In this document: positions 44,802 to 53,910 of the stretch, one piece after another
Numbering within the stretch: the first letter of the stretch is position 1
Layout: the number at the start of each line of letters is the position of its first letter
Source: Mycobacterium yunnanensis
Lineage (GTDB): Bacteria; Actinomycetota; Actinomycetes; Mycobacteriales; Mycobacteriaceae
Assembly: GCF_025823185.1 (NCBI RefSeq)
Contig: NZ_JACKVK010000020.1
Location: 95,926 to 159,925, forward strand
Reading direction: 5' to 3'
DNA: 64,000 bases
The notes under the pieces: generated by a model
The model's database searches: none
What the model was told of the DNA's origin: nothing
What the model saw: the letters and a program-made list of their open reading frames with translations, nothing else
Translations under genes and position numbers: made by a program

Positions 44802-46766
44802 TTAGGCCTTCCGTTCCGGGTGCTCGGTCAATTCCGCGTCGGTGTAGTACTTCTCGAGTTCGGAGAGCTCGAAGACCTCGAGGAGGTCCGGGCGCATGGG
44901 CACCTGCTCCTCGGCGTCGACGGTGACGCGCGGGACCATGGCCTCGGCGGTCGCCGCCTCCGTCGTCGCGCACACCAGCAGCTTGTTGCGCCAGTTGGCG
45001 TCCATCGAGGGGTGGTCGTCGCGCGTGTGTCCGCCGCGGCTCTCGGTGCGCTGCAGCGCGGCCTTGGCCACGCATTCGCTGACCAGCAGCATGTTGCGCA
45101 TGTCGATGGCCAGGTGCCAGCCCGGGTTGTAGACCCGCCCGCCCTCGACGGAGACGTTCTGCAACCGCCCGCGAAGCTCCTCGAGCTTCTCGAGCGCCTC
45201 GTGGATCTCGTCTTCCTTGCGGATGATGCCGACGAGGTCGTTCATCGACTGCTGCAGTTCGGCGTGCAGGGTGTACGGGTTCTCGGGGTTCTCGTGCGGT
45301 TCGTACGGGGCCAGCGCCATCTTCTCGGCCTCGTCGAGCGAGTCCTGCGAAATCTTGGGCCGCTCGTCGAGGGCGCGGACGTAGTCGGCCGCACCCAGCC
45401 CGGCACGCCGGCCGAACACCAGCAGGTCCGACAACGAGTTGCCGCCAAGGCGATTCGACCCGTGCATGCCGCCCGAGCACTCACCGGCGGCGAACAACCC
45501 CGGCGTGGCCGCGCCACCGGTGTCGGGGTCGACCTCGATGCCACCCATGACGTAGTGGCAGGTGGGGCCGACCTCCATCTCGTCCTTGGTGATGTCGACC
45601 TCGGCGAGCTCGATGAACTGGTGGTACATCGACGGCAGCCGCCGCTTGATCTCCTCGGTCGGCATGCGCGAGGCGATGTCGAGGTAGACCCCGCCGTGCG
45701 GCGTGCCCCGGCCTGCCTTGACCTCGGCGACGATTGCGCGGGCGACCTCGTCGCGGGGTAGCAGGTCAGGGGTGCGCCGCGCCGAGTCGTTGTCCTTGAG
45801 CCACTGGTCGGCTTCTTCCTCGGTCTCGGCGTACTGGCCCTTGAACACCGGGGGGATGTAGTCGAACATGAAGCGCTTGCCCTCGGAGTTCTTCAGCACC
45901 CCGCCGTCGCCGCGGACGCCCTCGGTGACGAGGATGCCCTTGACCGACAGCGGCCAGACCATTCCGGTCGGGTGAAACTGGATGAACTCCATGTTGATCA
46001 GCTTCGAGCCGGCGCGCAGCGCCAGGGCGTGTCCGTCGCCGGTGTACTCCCACGAGTTCGACGAGACCTTGAACGACTTGCCGATGCCACCGGTGGCGAG
46101 CACCACGGCGGGGGCGTCGAAGAGGATGAACTTGCCGGTCTCGCGCCAGTAACCGAAGGCGCCCGCGATCCTGCCGGTGGGCGCGTCGTCGCCGGGTTCG
46201 GAGCTGGCGTTCTCCCGCGGGCCCTTGTCGAGGATCAGATCGGTGATCGAACATTCGTGGAAGACGCGGATCCGGGCCTCGTAGTCGCCGAGTTCGCGGA
46301 AGTCCTCCTGCTGCAGGGAGACGATCTTTTGCTGCAGAGTGCGGATGATCTCCAGGCCGGTGCGGTCGCCGACGTGCGCCAACCGCGGGTAGGTGTGCCC
46401 GCCAAAGTTGCGCTGGCTGATCTTGCCGTCCTTGGTGCGGTCGAACAGCGCCCCGTAGGTCTCGAGTTCCCACACCCGGTCGGGTGCCTCCTGCGCGTGC
46501 AGTTCGGCCATCCGCCAGTTGTTGAGGAACTTGCCGCCACGCATGGTGTCACCGAAGTGCACCTGCCAGGTGTCCTTGGAGTTGACGTTCTTCATCGCCG
46601 CCGCGCAACCACCCTCGGCCATGACGGTGTGCGCCTTGCCGAACAGCGACTTGGTGACCACCGCGACCCGCTGACCACGTTCCCGGGCCTCGATCACCGC
46701 GCGCAGTCCTGCCCCGCCGGCGCCGATGACGACCACGTCGTATTCGTGCCGTTCGAGTTCACTCAT
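44802..46766 (-). CDS. sdhA: Succinate dehydrogenase flavoprotein subunit (Sdh1 A)
   Basis: 654 aa. FAD-binding VVVIGAGGAGLRA (about 11-23), the covalent-FAD His in KAHTVMAEGG (about 44-53), substrate-binding QFHPTGMVWP, and RLGGNSLSDLLVFGRRAG near 470. It oxidises succinate to fumarate at the cytoplasmic side of the membrane; matches Rv0248c (646 aa recalled). ATG at 46766, 30 nt after the membrane-anchor gene, same operon. Confidence 0.96.
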   Translation of the reverse strand: MSELERHEYDVVVIGAGGAGLRAVIEARERGQRVAVVTKSLFGKAHTVMAEGGCAAAMKNVNSKDTWQVHFGDTMRGGKFLNNWRMAELHAQEAPDRVWELETYGALFDRTKDGKISQRNFGGHTYPRLAHVGDRTGLEIIRTLQQKIVSLQQEDFRELGDYEARIRVFHECSITDLILDKGPRENASSEPGDDAPTGRIAGAFGYWRETGKFILFDAPAVVLATGGIGKSFKVSSNSWEYTGDGHALALRAGSKLINMEFIQFHPTGMVWPLSVKGILVTEGVRGDGGVLKNSEGKRFMFDYIPPVFKGQYAETEEEADQWLKDNDSARRTPDLLPRDEVARAIVAEVKAGRGTPHGGVYLDIASRMPTEEIKRRLPSMYHQFIELAEVDITKDEMEVGPTCHYVMGGIEVDPDTGGAATPGLFAAGECSGGMHGSNRLGGNSLSDLLVFGRRAGLGAADYVRALDERPKISQDSLDEAEKMALAPYEPHENPENPYTLHAELQQSMNDLVGIIRKEDEIHEALEKLEELRGRLQNVSVEGGRVYNPGWHLAIDMRNMLLVSECVAKAALQRTESRGGHTRDDHPSMDANWRNKLLVCATTEAATAEAMVPRVTVDAEEQVPMRPDLLEVFELSELEKYYTDAELTEHPERKA

Positions 46767-46796
46767 TGAATAGTCCTTGCTCGTTGAATGGCCTTG

Positions 46797-47627
46797 TCAG
46801 CCAATGAATCTGAGGTCGCTAATCGTGCCGCTGGCGACGAGCATCACGTAGAAGTCGGTGAGCATCAGGGTGCCGAGGGTGACCCACGCGTAGAGCTTGT
46901 GCCTGGTGTTGAGCTTGCTCACCTGACCCCAGAGCCAGTAGCGCACGGGGTGCTTGGAGAAGTGCTTGAGTCGCCCGCCGACGACGTGGCGGCACGAGTG
47001 GCACGAGAGGGTGTAGACCCACAGCATCACCACGTTGACGACGAGAACGACGTTGCCCAAACCGAATCCGAAGCCCGACGGCGATTGGAAGGCGTTGATG
47101 GCGTCGTAGGTGTTGATCACCGAGATGATGCCCGCGATGTAGAAGAAGTAGCGGTGGGTGTTCTGGATGATCAAGGGAAGTCGCGTCTCGCCGGTGTACT
47201 TCGCGTGCGGTTCGGCGACCGCGCACGCGGTCGGTGACTGCCACACCGAGCGGTAGTAGGCGCCGCGGTAGTAGTAGCAGGTCAGTCGGAACAGCAGCAG
47301 GAACGGCAGCGACGCCGCCGCATACGGCAACCACCACACGTCGGGCAGGATCTGTGGCCAGAAGTGGCTCGCCTCGGGCACGCAGCCGGTGCTGATGCAG
47401 GGGGAGTAGAACGGCGTCAGGTAGTGGTAGTCGGCGACGTAGTAGTCGCTCTGCATGAACGCCCGCACCGTCGCATAGATCACGAACGCCGCGAATCCGA
47501 GATCGGTGATCAGTGGCGACTTCCACCACGCGTCCGTGCGCAGCGTGCGCTGCGAGATTTGGGCTCGCGTCGGGGAGAAGACGCCGGTGCCCCCGGGCTC
47601 GCTGCGGTCGGCGGTGGGTGCGCTCAA
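46797..47627 (-). CDS. Succinate dehydrogenase membrane-anchor subunit (Sdh1)
   Basis: 276 aa from TTG 47627. That start gives the product SAPTADRSEPGGTG...AQISQRTLRTDAWW, similar to recalled Rv0249c (273 aa), with GAGG about 11 nt upstream; the frame is open to 47726 without support. Five hydrophobic helices (about 40-58, 100-120, 155-175, 185-210, 245-270) and several His (for example CHSCRHVVGG) that could bind haem. It anchors SdhAB and carries the menaquinone site. Confidence 0.9.
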   Translation of the reverse strand: MSAPTADRSEPGGTGVFSPTRAQISQRTLRTDAWWKSPLITDLGFAAFVIYATVRAFMQSDYYVADYHYLTPFYSPCISTGCVPEASHFWPQILPDVWWLPYAAASLPFLLLFRLTCYYYRGAYYRSVWQSPTACAVAEPHAKYTGETRLPLIIQNTHRYFFYIAGIISVINTYDAINAFQSPSGFGFGLGNVVLVVNVVMLWVYTLSCHSCRHVVGGRLKHFSKHPVRYWLWGQVSKLNTRHKLYAWVTLGTLMLTDFYVMLVASGTISDLRFIG

Positions 47628-47670
47628 GGGCTGTGCCTCACTTCGTCGTGATGGAACGGGTTGGGCAGGT

Positions 47671-47973
47671 CTAGTCGTAGGGGGAGCTGATCGGACCTTC
47701 GTCGTCGACGTCCTGCCAGAAGTCACTGGCGTACTGGGTGTCGGGAATGCCGATCTTCTCGAGGGTGTGATGGTGGTGGCTCACCCCGCGGACGAGGTTC
47801 AACTCCTCGGCGTCGATGTCGAGCCGGTCGATGTCGTTCTGAATGCGCTCGGCGTCGTTGACGATGCGGCGCATTGCCGCGCTGTCGCCGTAGCGTGAGG
47901 CCAGTGACGACACGCAGCGGCGAAGGCCTCCGATCAGCTCGTGCAGCTGGTCGAGTTCAGTGGTTGTGGACAA
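47671..47973 (-). CDS. Conserved small protein at the head of the sdh1 operon (Rv0250c-like)
   Basis: 100 aa from TTG 47973, placed by a strong GGAGG 9 nt upstream; the open frame reaches 48006. Charged helical protein: LDQLHELIGGLRRCVSSLASR, then MRRIVNDAERIQNDIDRLDIDAEEL and a C-terminal IPDTQY-x-SDFW-x-DVDDEG. It matches Rv0250c of M. tuberculosis, also at the head of the sdh1 genes. It lacks membrane segments and cofactor motifs; function unknown, and linkage suggests a role with Sdh1. First gene of a transcript that starts in the palindrome-bearing divergent region. Confidence 0.88.
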   Translation of the reverse strand: MSTTTELDQLHELIGGLRRCVSSLASRYGDSAAMRRIVNDAERIQNDIDRLDIDAEELNLVRGVSHHHHTLEKIGIPDTQYASDFWQDVDDEGPISSPYD

Positions 47974-48033
47974 CGGAGTTGACCTCCTTGGGCTGAAGGG
48001 TGTCACGGATCACAGTACGACAATCGATGTTAG

Positions 48034-48055
48034 TCACTCTCGGAGTCGAGAGTGA
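48034..48055. promoter_or_regulatory. Perfect 9-bp-arm palindrome between sdh1 operon and PEP-mutase gene
   Basis: TCACTCTCG (48034-48042) and CGAGAGTGA (48047-48055) with a 4-nt spacer. It sits 61 nt upstream of the sdh1-operon start codon (47973) and 31 nt upstream of the divergent start codon (48087), the position expected for an operator serving both genes. Length and symmetry suit a TetR/GntR-type dimer. The 113-bp region holds no gene. Confidence 0.6.
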
Positions 48056-48086
48056 GACAGATCACGTCTGAGCGAAGGGTTGTTGA

Positions 48087-48845
48087 ATGTCCAAAGAGGT
48101 TCTGCAGGAGCGCGCGACGACGCTGAAGGCGCTGCACGTGGCCGGTGACCCGGTGATCTTGCCGACGGTGTGGGACGCCTGGTCGGCCACGCTCGCCGTC
48201 GCCGCCGGCTTCAGCGCGTTGACCGTCGGCAGTCACCCCGTGGCCGACTCGGTGGGCAAGGAGGACGGCGAGGGCATGTCGTTCGACGACCTGACCACCC
48301 GCGTCGCCCAGATCACCGGCGCGGTCGACGTGCCCGTCTCGGTCGACGTCGAGTCCGGTTACGGCGAGTCGGCTCGACGGTTGATCGACGGGCTGTTGGA
48401 GGCCGGTGCGGTCGGGCTGAACGTCGAGGACACCGTGCACAAGGAGGGCAAGAGGCTGCGCTCGGCCGAGGAGCACGCGGCGCTGATCGGCGAACTGCGC
48501 GCGGCGTCGGAGGCGGCGGGCGTGCACGTCGTCCTCAACGCGCGCACCGATCTGTTCATCCGTCAGGACGGCGACGAGGCCGACCGCGTCGACCGCGCCA
48601 TCGCCCGGCTGACCCTGGCGGCCGAGGCCGGCGCCGACAGCCTGTACCCGGTGGGGCGGCACGACGACGACACCATGCGACGGTTGACCTCCGAACTGCC
48701 CTTGCCCGTCAACGCGATTGCCATCCCGGACACCGACGACCCGTCCAGGTTCGGTCCGCTGGGCGTGGGACGCATCAGCTTCGGGCCGTTCTTTCAGCGA
48801 GCCCTGTCCACGCACGCCGAGACGATGCTGGCGCGCTGGAAGTAG
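48087..48845 (+). CDS. Isocitrate lyase/PEP mutase superfamily enzyme
   Basis: 252 aa TIM-barrel of the ICL/PEPM superfamily: LPTVWDAWSATLA at the N-terminus, VDVESGYG and LNVEDT supplying the Mg-binding acidic residues, NARTDLF in the middle, and ISFGPFF near the end. It lacks the KKCGH catalytic loop of true isocitrate lyases (GKEDGEG occupies that area), so it is more like 2-methylisocitrate lyase or oxaloacetate/PEP-mutase-like enzymes of unknown substrate. It is divergent from the sdh1 operon across a palindromic operator, so co-regulation with succinate metabolism is plausible. Confidence 0.85.
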   Translation: MSKEVLQERATTLKALHVAGDPVILPTVWDAWSATLAVAAGFSALTVGSHPVADSVGKEDGEGMSFDDLTTRVAQITGAVDVPVSVDVESGYGESARRLIDGLLEAGAVGLNVEDTVHKEGKRLRSAEEHAALIGELRAASEAAGVHVVLNARTDLFIRQDGDEADRVDRAIARLTLAAEAGADSLYPVGRHDDDTMRRLTSELPLPVNAIAIPDTDDPSRFGPLGVGRISFGPFFQRALSTHAETMLARWK

Positions 48846-48887
48846 CAGTTCGCCCGTCGTTCGCCTGGCGGCCCTACGATCCGGGCC

Positions 48888-49277
48888 GTGGACCATGACG
48901 AGCGCTTCGACTGGGACGACCATCCCGGGGTCATCTGGGCGGCCGGTGCAGCGGCCGTCGCGTTGCTCGTCGTGCTGGTCGTGGCGGTGGTGAACACCTC
49001 GGATTCGTCCGGAGAACCCGGGGTCGGCGGGCCGGTGACCTCGCCATCGGCGACGTCGTCGGCACCGTCGTCCTCGGAGTACTCGACGTCGTCGACGACG
49101 ACGAGTTACCGGCTGCCGAGCGTGCAGACCAGCGAGGACGGCGGTGCGCCGGGGCCGACCGACGTTCCCACCACCACGATCGCCCCGGACACCGAGGACC
49201 CCGCGTCGACGTCGACCTCGACGAGCACCTCCAACCCCTACGGCACTACGACGCCCACCAACGCCGGTCACGTCTGA
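48888..49277 (+). CDS. Single-pass membrane protein with Ser/Thr-rich outer tail
   Basis: 129 aa from GTG 48888. An acidic N-terminus (MDHDERFDWDDHP), one TM at about 16-36, then about 90 residues of Ser/Thr/Pro low-complexity sequence outside the membrane. There is no domain I recognise. The tail composition is common in exported actinobacterial proteins and may be O-mannosylated. It follows the PEP-mutase gene by 42 nt and is followed by a hairpin terminator. Confidence 0.75.
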   Translation: MDHDERFDWDDHPGVIWAAGAAAVALLVVLVVAVVNTSDSSGEPGVGGPVTSPSATSSAPSSSEYSTSSTTTSYRLPSVQTSEDGGAPGPTDVPTTTIAPDTEDPASTSTSTSTSNPYGTTTPTNAGHV

Positions 49278-49279
49278 AT

Positions 49280-49309
49280 GCTCACAGCCCGCCCCGGGGG
49301 CGGGTGAGC
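49280..49309 (+). terminator. Hairpin after the small membrane protein gene
   Basis: GCTCAC (49280-49285) pairs with GTGAGC (49304-49309), with a GC-rich inner stem of CCGCCCC against GGGGCGG. It starts 3 nt after the stop codon. There is no T-tract, but the stem is strong and separates this gene from nirB. Confidence 0.6.
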
Positions 49310-49373
49310 ACACCGTGACGACGCCTTCACGCGACGCGACATGACGGCAATCTTGGCTCCCTAACGTGGCGCC

Positions 49374-51899
49374 ATGGGTTCGCAGAAACGTGTCGTCGTC
49401 GTCGGACACGGCATGGTCGGCCATCGGTTCGTGGAGGCGCTGCGGTCCCGCGACGGTGAGGATCAGTGGTGGGTGACGGTCCTCGCCGAGGAGCGTGACG
49501 CCGCCTATGACCGAGTCGGGCTGACCGGATACACCGAGCACTGGGACCGCAGCAGGTTGGCGCTGCCCGGAAACGACTACGCCGGCGACGAGCGCGTCGA
49601 GCTCATCCTGCGGGACGCGGTGACGCGCGTGGACACCGCCGCCAAGTGCGTGACGACCAGGCTGGGTCGGCGAATTTCCTACGACGCGTTGGTGCTCGCC
49701 ACCGGCTCGTCGGCGTTCGTCCCCCCGGTGCCCGGCCACGAGTCGCCCCGCTGCCACGTCTACCGCACCCTGGAGGACCTCGACGCGATTCGCGCCGATG
49801 CGCTGCGGGCGGGTGCCGGCGCGTCGGGGGTCGTGATCGGCGGTGGGCTGCTGGGCTTGGAGGCCGCGAATGCGTTGCGCCAGTTTGGCATGACGCCGCA
49901 CGTGGTGGAGCGCGCACCGCGGTTGATGGCCCAGCAGCTCGACGAGGCGGGCGGCGCCCTGCTGGGCCGAATGGTCGGGGCACTTGGCATCGTCGTGCAC
50001 GTCGACGTGGGCACCGAGGCGATCGAGGACGGTGAGAGCGGGGTCCACGTCAGGCTCGGCGACGGCACCATGATCGACGCCGCCGTGGTGATCTTCGCCG
50101 CCGGTGTGCGGCCCCGCGACGAATTGGCCCGCGCCGCAGGACTTCCCGTCGGAGAACGCGGGGGTGTGCTCACCGATGCGAGCTGTGTGACGGCCGATCC
50201 CGACGTGTACGCCATCGGCGAGGTGGCCGCGATCGACGGCCGCTGCTACGGACTGGTGGGGCCGGGGTACACGAGCGCCGAAGTCGTCGCCGACCGATTG
50301 CTGGGCGGCGCAGCACGATTCGGCGAGGCCGACATGTCCACGAAGCTGAAGCTGCTCGGAGTCGACGTCGCGAGCTTCGGTGACGCCATGGGGGTGACGC
50401 CACACTGCCTCGAGGTGGTGGTCAACGACGCCGTCAATCAGACCTACGCCAAGTTGGTGCTCTCCGACGACGCCACCACGCTGCTGGGCGGCATCCTCGT
50501 CGGTGACGTCACCGCCTACGGGGTGCTGCGACCGATGGTCGGCGAGCGGCTGCCCGGGGACCCCCTGTCGATCATCGCACCGCGTGGATCCGATTCCGGC
50601 GCAGGCGGATTGGGCGTCGGTGCGCTACCCGATGCCGCGCAGATCTGCTCGTGCAACGACGTCAGCAAGGGCGATCTCACCGACGCGATCGCCGACGGCT
50701 GCACGGACGTACCCGCCTTGAAGAGCTGTACCAGGGCGGGTACGTCGTGCGGCTCCTGCATCCCGTTGCTCAAGCAGTTGCTCGAGGCCGAGGGTGTCGA
50801 ACAGTCGAAGGCGTTGTGCGAGCACTTCTCTCAGTCCCGAGCGGAGCTCTTCGAGATCGTCTCCGCCTCGGGCATCCGGACGTTCTCGGGGTTGATCGGG
50901 CGCTACGGCACCGGCCGAGGTTGTGACGTGTGCAAACCCGTCGTCGCCTCGATCCTGGCGTCGACCAGTTCTGGTCACATCCTCGACGGCGAGGAAGCCT
51001 CGCTGCAGGACTCCAACGATCACTTCCTGGCCAACATCCAGAAGAACGGCAGCTACTCGGTGGTGCCACGGGTGCCCGGCGGTGACATCACCCCCGAGCA
51101 GCTGATCCTCATTGGCGAGATCGCCCGCGACTTCGGGTTGTACACCAAGATCACCGGTGGCCAGCGCATCGACATGTTCGGTGCGGCAGTCGACCAGCTG
51201 CCCGAGATCTGGCGGCGCCTCGTCGACGGCGGCATGGAATCCGGTCAGGCCTATGGCAAGTCGCTGCGCACGGTGAAGAGTTGTGTCGGCAGCGACTGGT
51301 GTCGCTACGGCCAGCAGGACTCGGTCCAGATGGCGATCGACCTGGAGTTGCGCTACCGGGGTCTGCGCGCCCCGCACAAGATCAAGATGGGGGTGTCCGG
51401 CTGCGCGCGCGAATGCGCGGAGGCCCGCAGCAAGGACGTCGGGGTGATCGCCACCGAGACCGGCTGGAACCTCTACGTCGGAGGAAACGGCGGAGCGACG
51501 CCAAAACACGCGCAGCTGCTGGCCGGTGACCTCGACGACGAGACGCTGGTTCGGTACGTCGACCGGTTCCTGATGTTCTACCTGCGGACCGCGGACCGGC
51601 TGCAGCGCACCGCCCCGTGGGTGGAGAGCTTGGAAGGCGGCCTGGACCACCTGCGCGACGTGGTGGTCCACGACTCGTTGGGGCTGGCCGCGGACTTCGA
51701 GGCAGCGGTCGCCCGGCACGTTGACGGCTACGCGTGCGAATGGAAGGGCGTGTTGGACGATCCCGAGAAGCTGTCGCGGTTCGTGTCGTTCGTCAACGCC
51801 CCCGGCGCCCCCGACCCCACCGTCGAATTCACCGAGAAGTCGGGACGCAAGGTGCCGACGGCGCTTGGCATTCCGGCGATCCGAGGAGGACGCTCGTGA
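49374..51899 (+). CDS. nirB: Assimilatory nitrite reductase large subunit NirB
   Basis: 841 aa. FAD domain VVVVGHGMVGHRF (about 5-17), NAD domain GVVIGGGLLGLEAA (about 150), BFD-like [2Fe-2S] domain with CSCND (about 424) and CTRAGTSCGSC (about 450-460), then the sulfite/nitrite-reductase repeats. Siroheme-[4Fe-4S] ligands are SCVGSDWC (about 636) and SGCARECAEA (about 674). It reduces nitrite to ammonia with NAD(P)H in the cytoplasm. Matches Rv0252. The 3' end overlaps nirD by 4 nt (GTGA). Confidence 0.96.
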   Translation: MGSQKRVVVVGHGMVGHRFVEALRSRDGEDQWWVTVLAEERDAAYDRVGLTGYTEHWDRSRLALPGNDYAGDERVELILRDAVTRVDTAAKCVTTRLGRRISYDALVLATGSSAFVPPVPGHESPRCHVYRTLEDLDAIRADALRAGAGASGVVIGGGLLGLEAANALRQFGMTPHVVERAPRLMAQQLDEAGGALLGRMVGALGIVVHVDVGTEAIEDGESGVHVRLGDGTMIDAAVVIFAAGVRPRDELARAAGLPVGERGGVLTDASCVTADPDVYAIGEVAAIDGRCYGLVGPGYTSAEVVADRLLGGAARFGEADMSTKLKLLGVDVASFGDAMGVTPHCLEVVVNDAVNQTYAKLVLSDDATTLLGGILVGDVTAYGVLRPMVGERLPGDPLSIIAPRGSDSGAGGLGVGALPDAAQICSCNDVSKGDLTDAIADGCTDVPALKSCTRAGTSCGSCIPLLKQLLEAEGVEQSKALCEHFSQSRAELFEIVSASGIRTFSGLIGRYGTGRGCDVCKPVVASILASTSSGHILDGEEASLQDSNDHFLANIQKNGSYSVVPRVPGGDITPEQLILIGEIARDFGLYTKITGGQRIDMFGAAVDQLPEIWRRLVDGGMESGQAYGKSLRTVKSCVGSDWCRYGQQDSVQMAIDLELRYRGLRAPHKIKMGVSGCARECAEARSKDVGVIATETGWNLYVGGNGGATPKHAQLLAGDLDDETLVRYVDRFLMFYLRTADRLQRTAPWVESLEGGLDHLRDVVVHDSLGLAADFEAAVARHVDGYACEWKGVLDDPEKLSRFVSFVNAPGAPDPTVEFTEKSGRKVPTALGIPAIRGGRS

Positions 51900-52252
51900 C
51901 ACTGCTCGACGACGCCAGGGACGTCCAGGTCTGGACGTACGCCTGCCCCTACGACCGGCTGCTGCCGGGCCGCGGTGTCGGAGTCCTGCTGCCCGACGGC
52001 GAACAGGTCGCGCTGTTCCGGGTCGACGACGGCTCGCTGTGGGCGATCGGAAACGTAGACCCCTTCTCGGGTGCGGCGGTGCTGTCGCGCGGGATCGTCG
52101 GTGATCGAGCTGGCCGGCTGTGCGTGCAGTCGCCGATCAAGAAGCAGGCGTTCGCCCTCGACGACGGCACCTGTCTCGACGATCCCGAGGTGACCGTGCC
52201 GGTGTACCGCGTCAGGGTCGCCGAGGACGGCCGGGTCGAGGTCGGCGCCTAG
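51896..52252 (+). CDS. nirD: Nitrite reductase small subunit NirD
   Basis: 118 aa from GTG 51896, which overlaps the nirB stop as GTGA; AGGAGG (51884-51889) precedes it by 6 nt. Rieske-like ferredoxin fold (VWTYACPYDRLLPGRGVGVLL ... DPFSGAAVLSRGIVGD ... VTVPVYRVRV) but without the CxH/CxxH cluster ligands, as is usual for NirD. Matches Rv0253. Its stop overlaps the stop of the downstream convergent HNH pseudogene in a shared CTAG. Confidence 0.95.
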   Translation: MTLLDDARDVQVWTYACPYDRLLPGRGVGVLLPDGEQVALFRVDDGSLWAIGNVDPFSGAAVLSRGIVGDRAGRLCVQSPIKKQAFALDDGTCLDDPEVTVPVYRVRVAEDGRVEVGA

Positions 52253-53890
52253 GGCCCGTTCGCGTCGCGTTCGCTTTCGACGCGTCTGCCGCGGCCTTCG
52301 GCGCGGGTGGTTCTGCGGCGCGGCATGGTGAGTCCTGTGGTGTGCGTCGCCGGAACGCCGCGCGCTGTCACCGTGGCGGTGGGTCTGCTCAGTTCGGGGA
52401 ACAGCAGTCGGCTGACCGGCGTGGTGACGAACTCTTGGCCGTCGGGTGCGGTCCAGATGACGGTGCCGTCGTCCAGTTGCCTGTCTCGCCAACCATTCTC
52501 ACCACCCCAGAACGTCTTGAGTAGGTGGTGTCGACGGCAGCGGTGCCGTCGTCCAGTTGCCTGTCTCGCCAACCATTCTCACCACCCCAGAACGTCTTGA
52601 GTAGGTGGTGTCGACGGCAGACGCATTTGAGGTTGGAGGCCGCGGTCGGTCCGTGTGGCCACGGGATCGTGTGGTCGACGTCCGTCTGGCTGGCGGGCAC
52701 GCGGCAGCCCGGGAAGCGGCACGTCATGTCGCGGCAGCGGATTAAGTCGGCCAGCTTCTTCGACGGTCGGTACCGATTCTCTGGTGGGGCTTGTCCGGGG
52801 TGCACTACTCGGGTGATCGTGGCCCCAACGGTGGCGCGGCAGGCAATCGCGCCGGGGAGGAATAGGCCACCCATCAATGCCGCGGGCCGTAGCTTGGCGA
52901 AGTATCCGGGTGCCGGGGTGAGGGCCTCGGTGAGGGTGAGGTCGCGAAGGGGCTTGTCGAAGAGCGGTGGTTCGTCGCCGTCGATGGCGGCGCGCTCGGC
53001 GGCCGCCGAAGATTCGTCGGTTTCCACAGGGGTCGTCGGTGCGGGTGTCTCGGGCTTGGGCGCAGGCGGGCCGGACTCTGGCGGATCTGCGGGGTCGGCC
53101 AGCGTGTCTTCGCTGGCGATCACGTAGACCACCGCCCCGTGGCGGGTGGGTTCTGGGCGGCGGCGCAGTCGTCGTTGCCGCACAGGCACGCCATGCGGTC
53201 GGTCCCGATGGCGTCGGCGCGGAGTTGGTCGGCGGTTCGCGGGTCGGCCGGGCATACGGTGGCGGCCAGGTTCTTTAGTCGTGTCTCGAATGCCTTCGCG
53301 TCGTGGGCGAACAGGGTGGCCAAGATGGTGGCCATTCCGCTGCCGTCCTCCTCGATGTGCACCTCGACTGACCGGCCGCGCGCCTTGGTCTCGCTGCGGC
53401 GCACCGCGTTCGGGTCGACCTGGTGAACGAAGAAGTCGATGGCCTTCTCGGTCTTGTCGACCGACCGCGGTTCCCAGTCCCCGAACGCCTCGGCCAGCAA
53501 CCGGTCCAGAGTGCGCAGGGCGTCGGGGTCGATGACCAGGGCACCGTGGTGGACCACGGTCTTCACCAAGGCGTAAGTCACGAGTCCCTCGGCGAACACG
53601 GCGGCCACCTTGGGGAACCGGTCGTGCAATGCGACGGCGATCAACAGCTGGTGGGATGCGGCACCGGAGGTGATGTTCTGGGCGGCACCGATGTGGGCGG
53701 CGACCGCGTCGAGGTTGTCCAGGCACCACTGGTCTCGATCGGCGGATCCGGACAGCGCATGGGCCTCGTCGAGCATGGCGGCCATCGTCGCCACCCGTCG
53801 GGCGCAGGCCGCGTTCTCCACCCGCGCCCACGACGACAGCGCCCCGGCACCGCGGGTGCCAGTCGTCGCGTCCACCAGATCGTCGAACAT
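52249..53890 (-). pseudogene. 13E12/DUF222 HNH endonuclease gene, broken by a frameshift and a tandem duplication
   Basis: ATG 53890 opens a DUF222 protein (MFDDLVDATTGTRG...). The frame stops at 53120, just after CLCGNDDCAAAQNPPATG; it continues in another frame as AVVYVIASEDTL if one base is restored in the C4 run at 53135-53138. The second frame carries the HNH motif: CRFPGCRVPASQTDVDHTIPW and then CVCRRHHLLKTFW. It shifts again inside an exact 80-bp tandem duplication (52461-52620); deleting one copy restores a continuous C-terminus ending ESERDANGP at 52249. Intact it would be about 520 aa. 13E12 REP proteins occur in many near-identical copies in mycobacteria. The C4 shift may be a sequencing artefact; the 80-bp duplication is more likely real. 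Confidence 0.85.
52461..52620. repeat. Exact 80-bp tandem duplication inside the HNH gene
   Basis: Copies at 52461-52540 and 52541-52620 are identical over 80 bp, both beginning CGGTGCCGTC and ending TCGACGGCAG. As 80 is not a multiple of three, the duplication shifts the frame of the minus-strand HNH gene just downstream of the HNH motif. Identity of the copies suggests a very recent event or an assembly error. Confidence 0.95.
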
Positions 53891-53910
53891 GAACCCAGTT
53901 TACGGCGACG

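Noticed and set aside
48001..48014. CRP-like site TGTCACGGATCACA near the sdh1 promoter
   Set aside because: Half-sites are 4 rather than 6 nt apart and symmetry is poor; not a credible CRP box without more evidence.
48030..50405. Open minus-strand frame of 791 codons opposite the PEP-mutase gene and nirB
   Set aside because: Antisense to recognised genes, and it crosses a promoter and a terminator hairpin.
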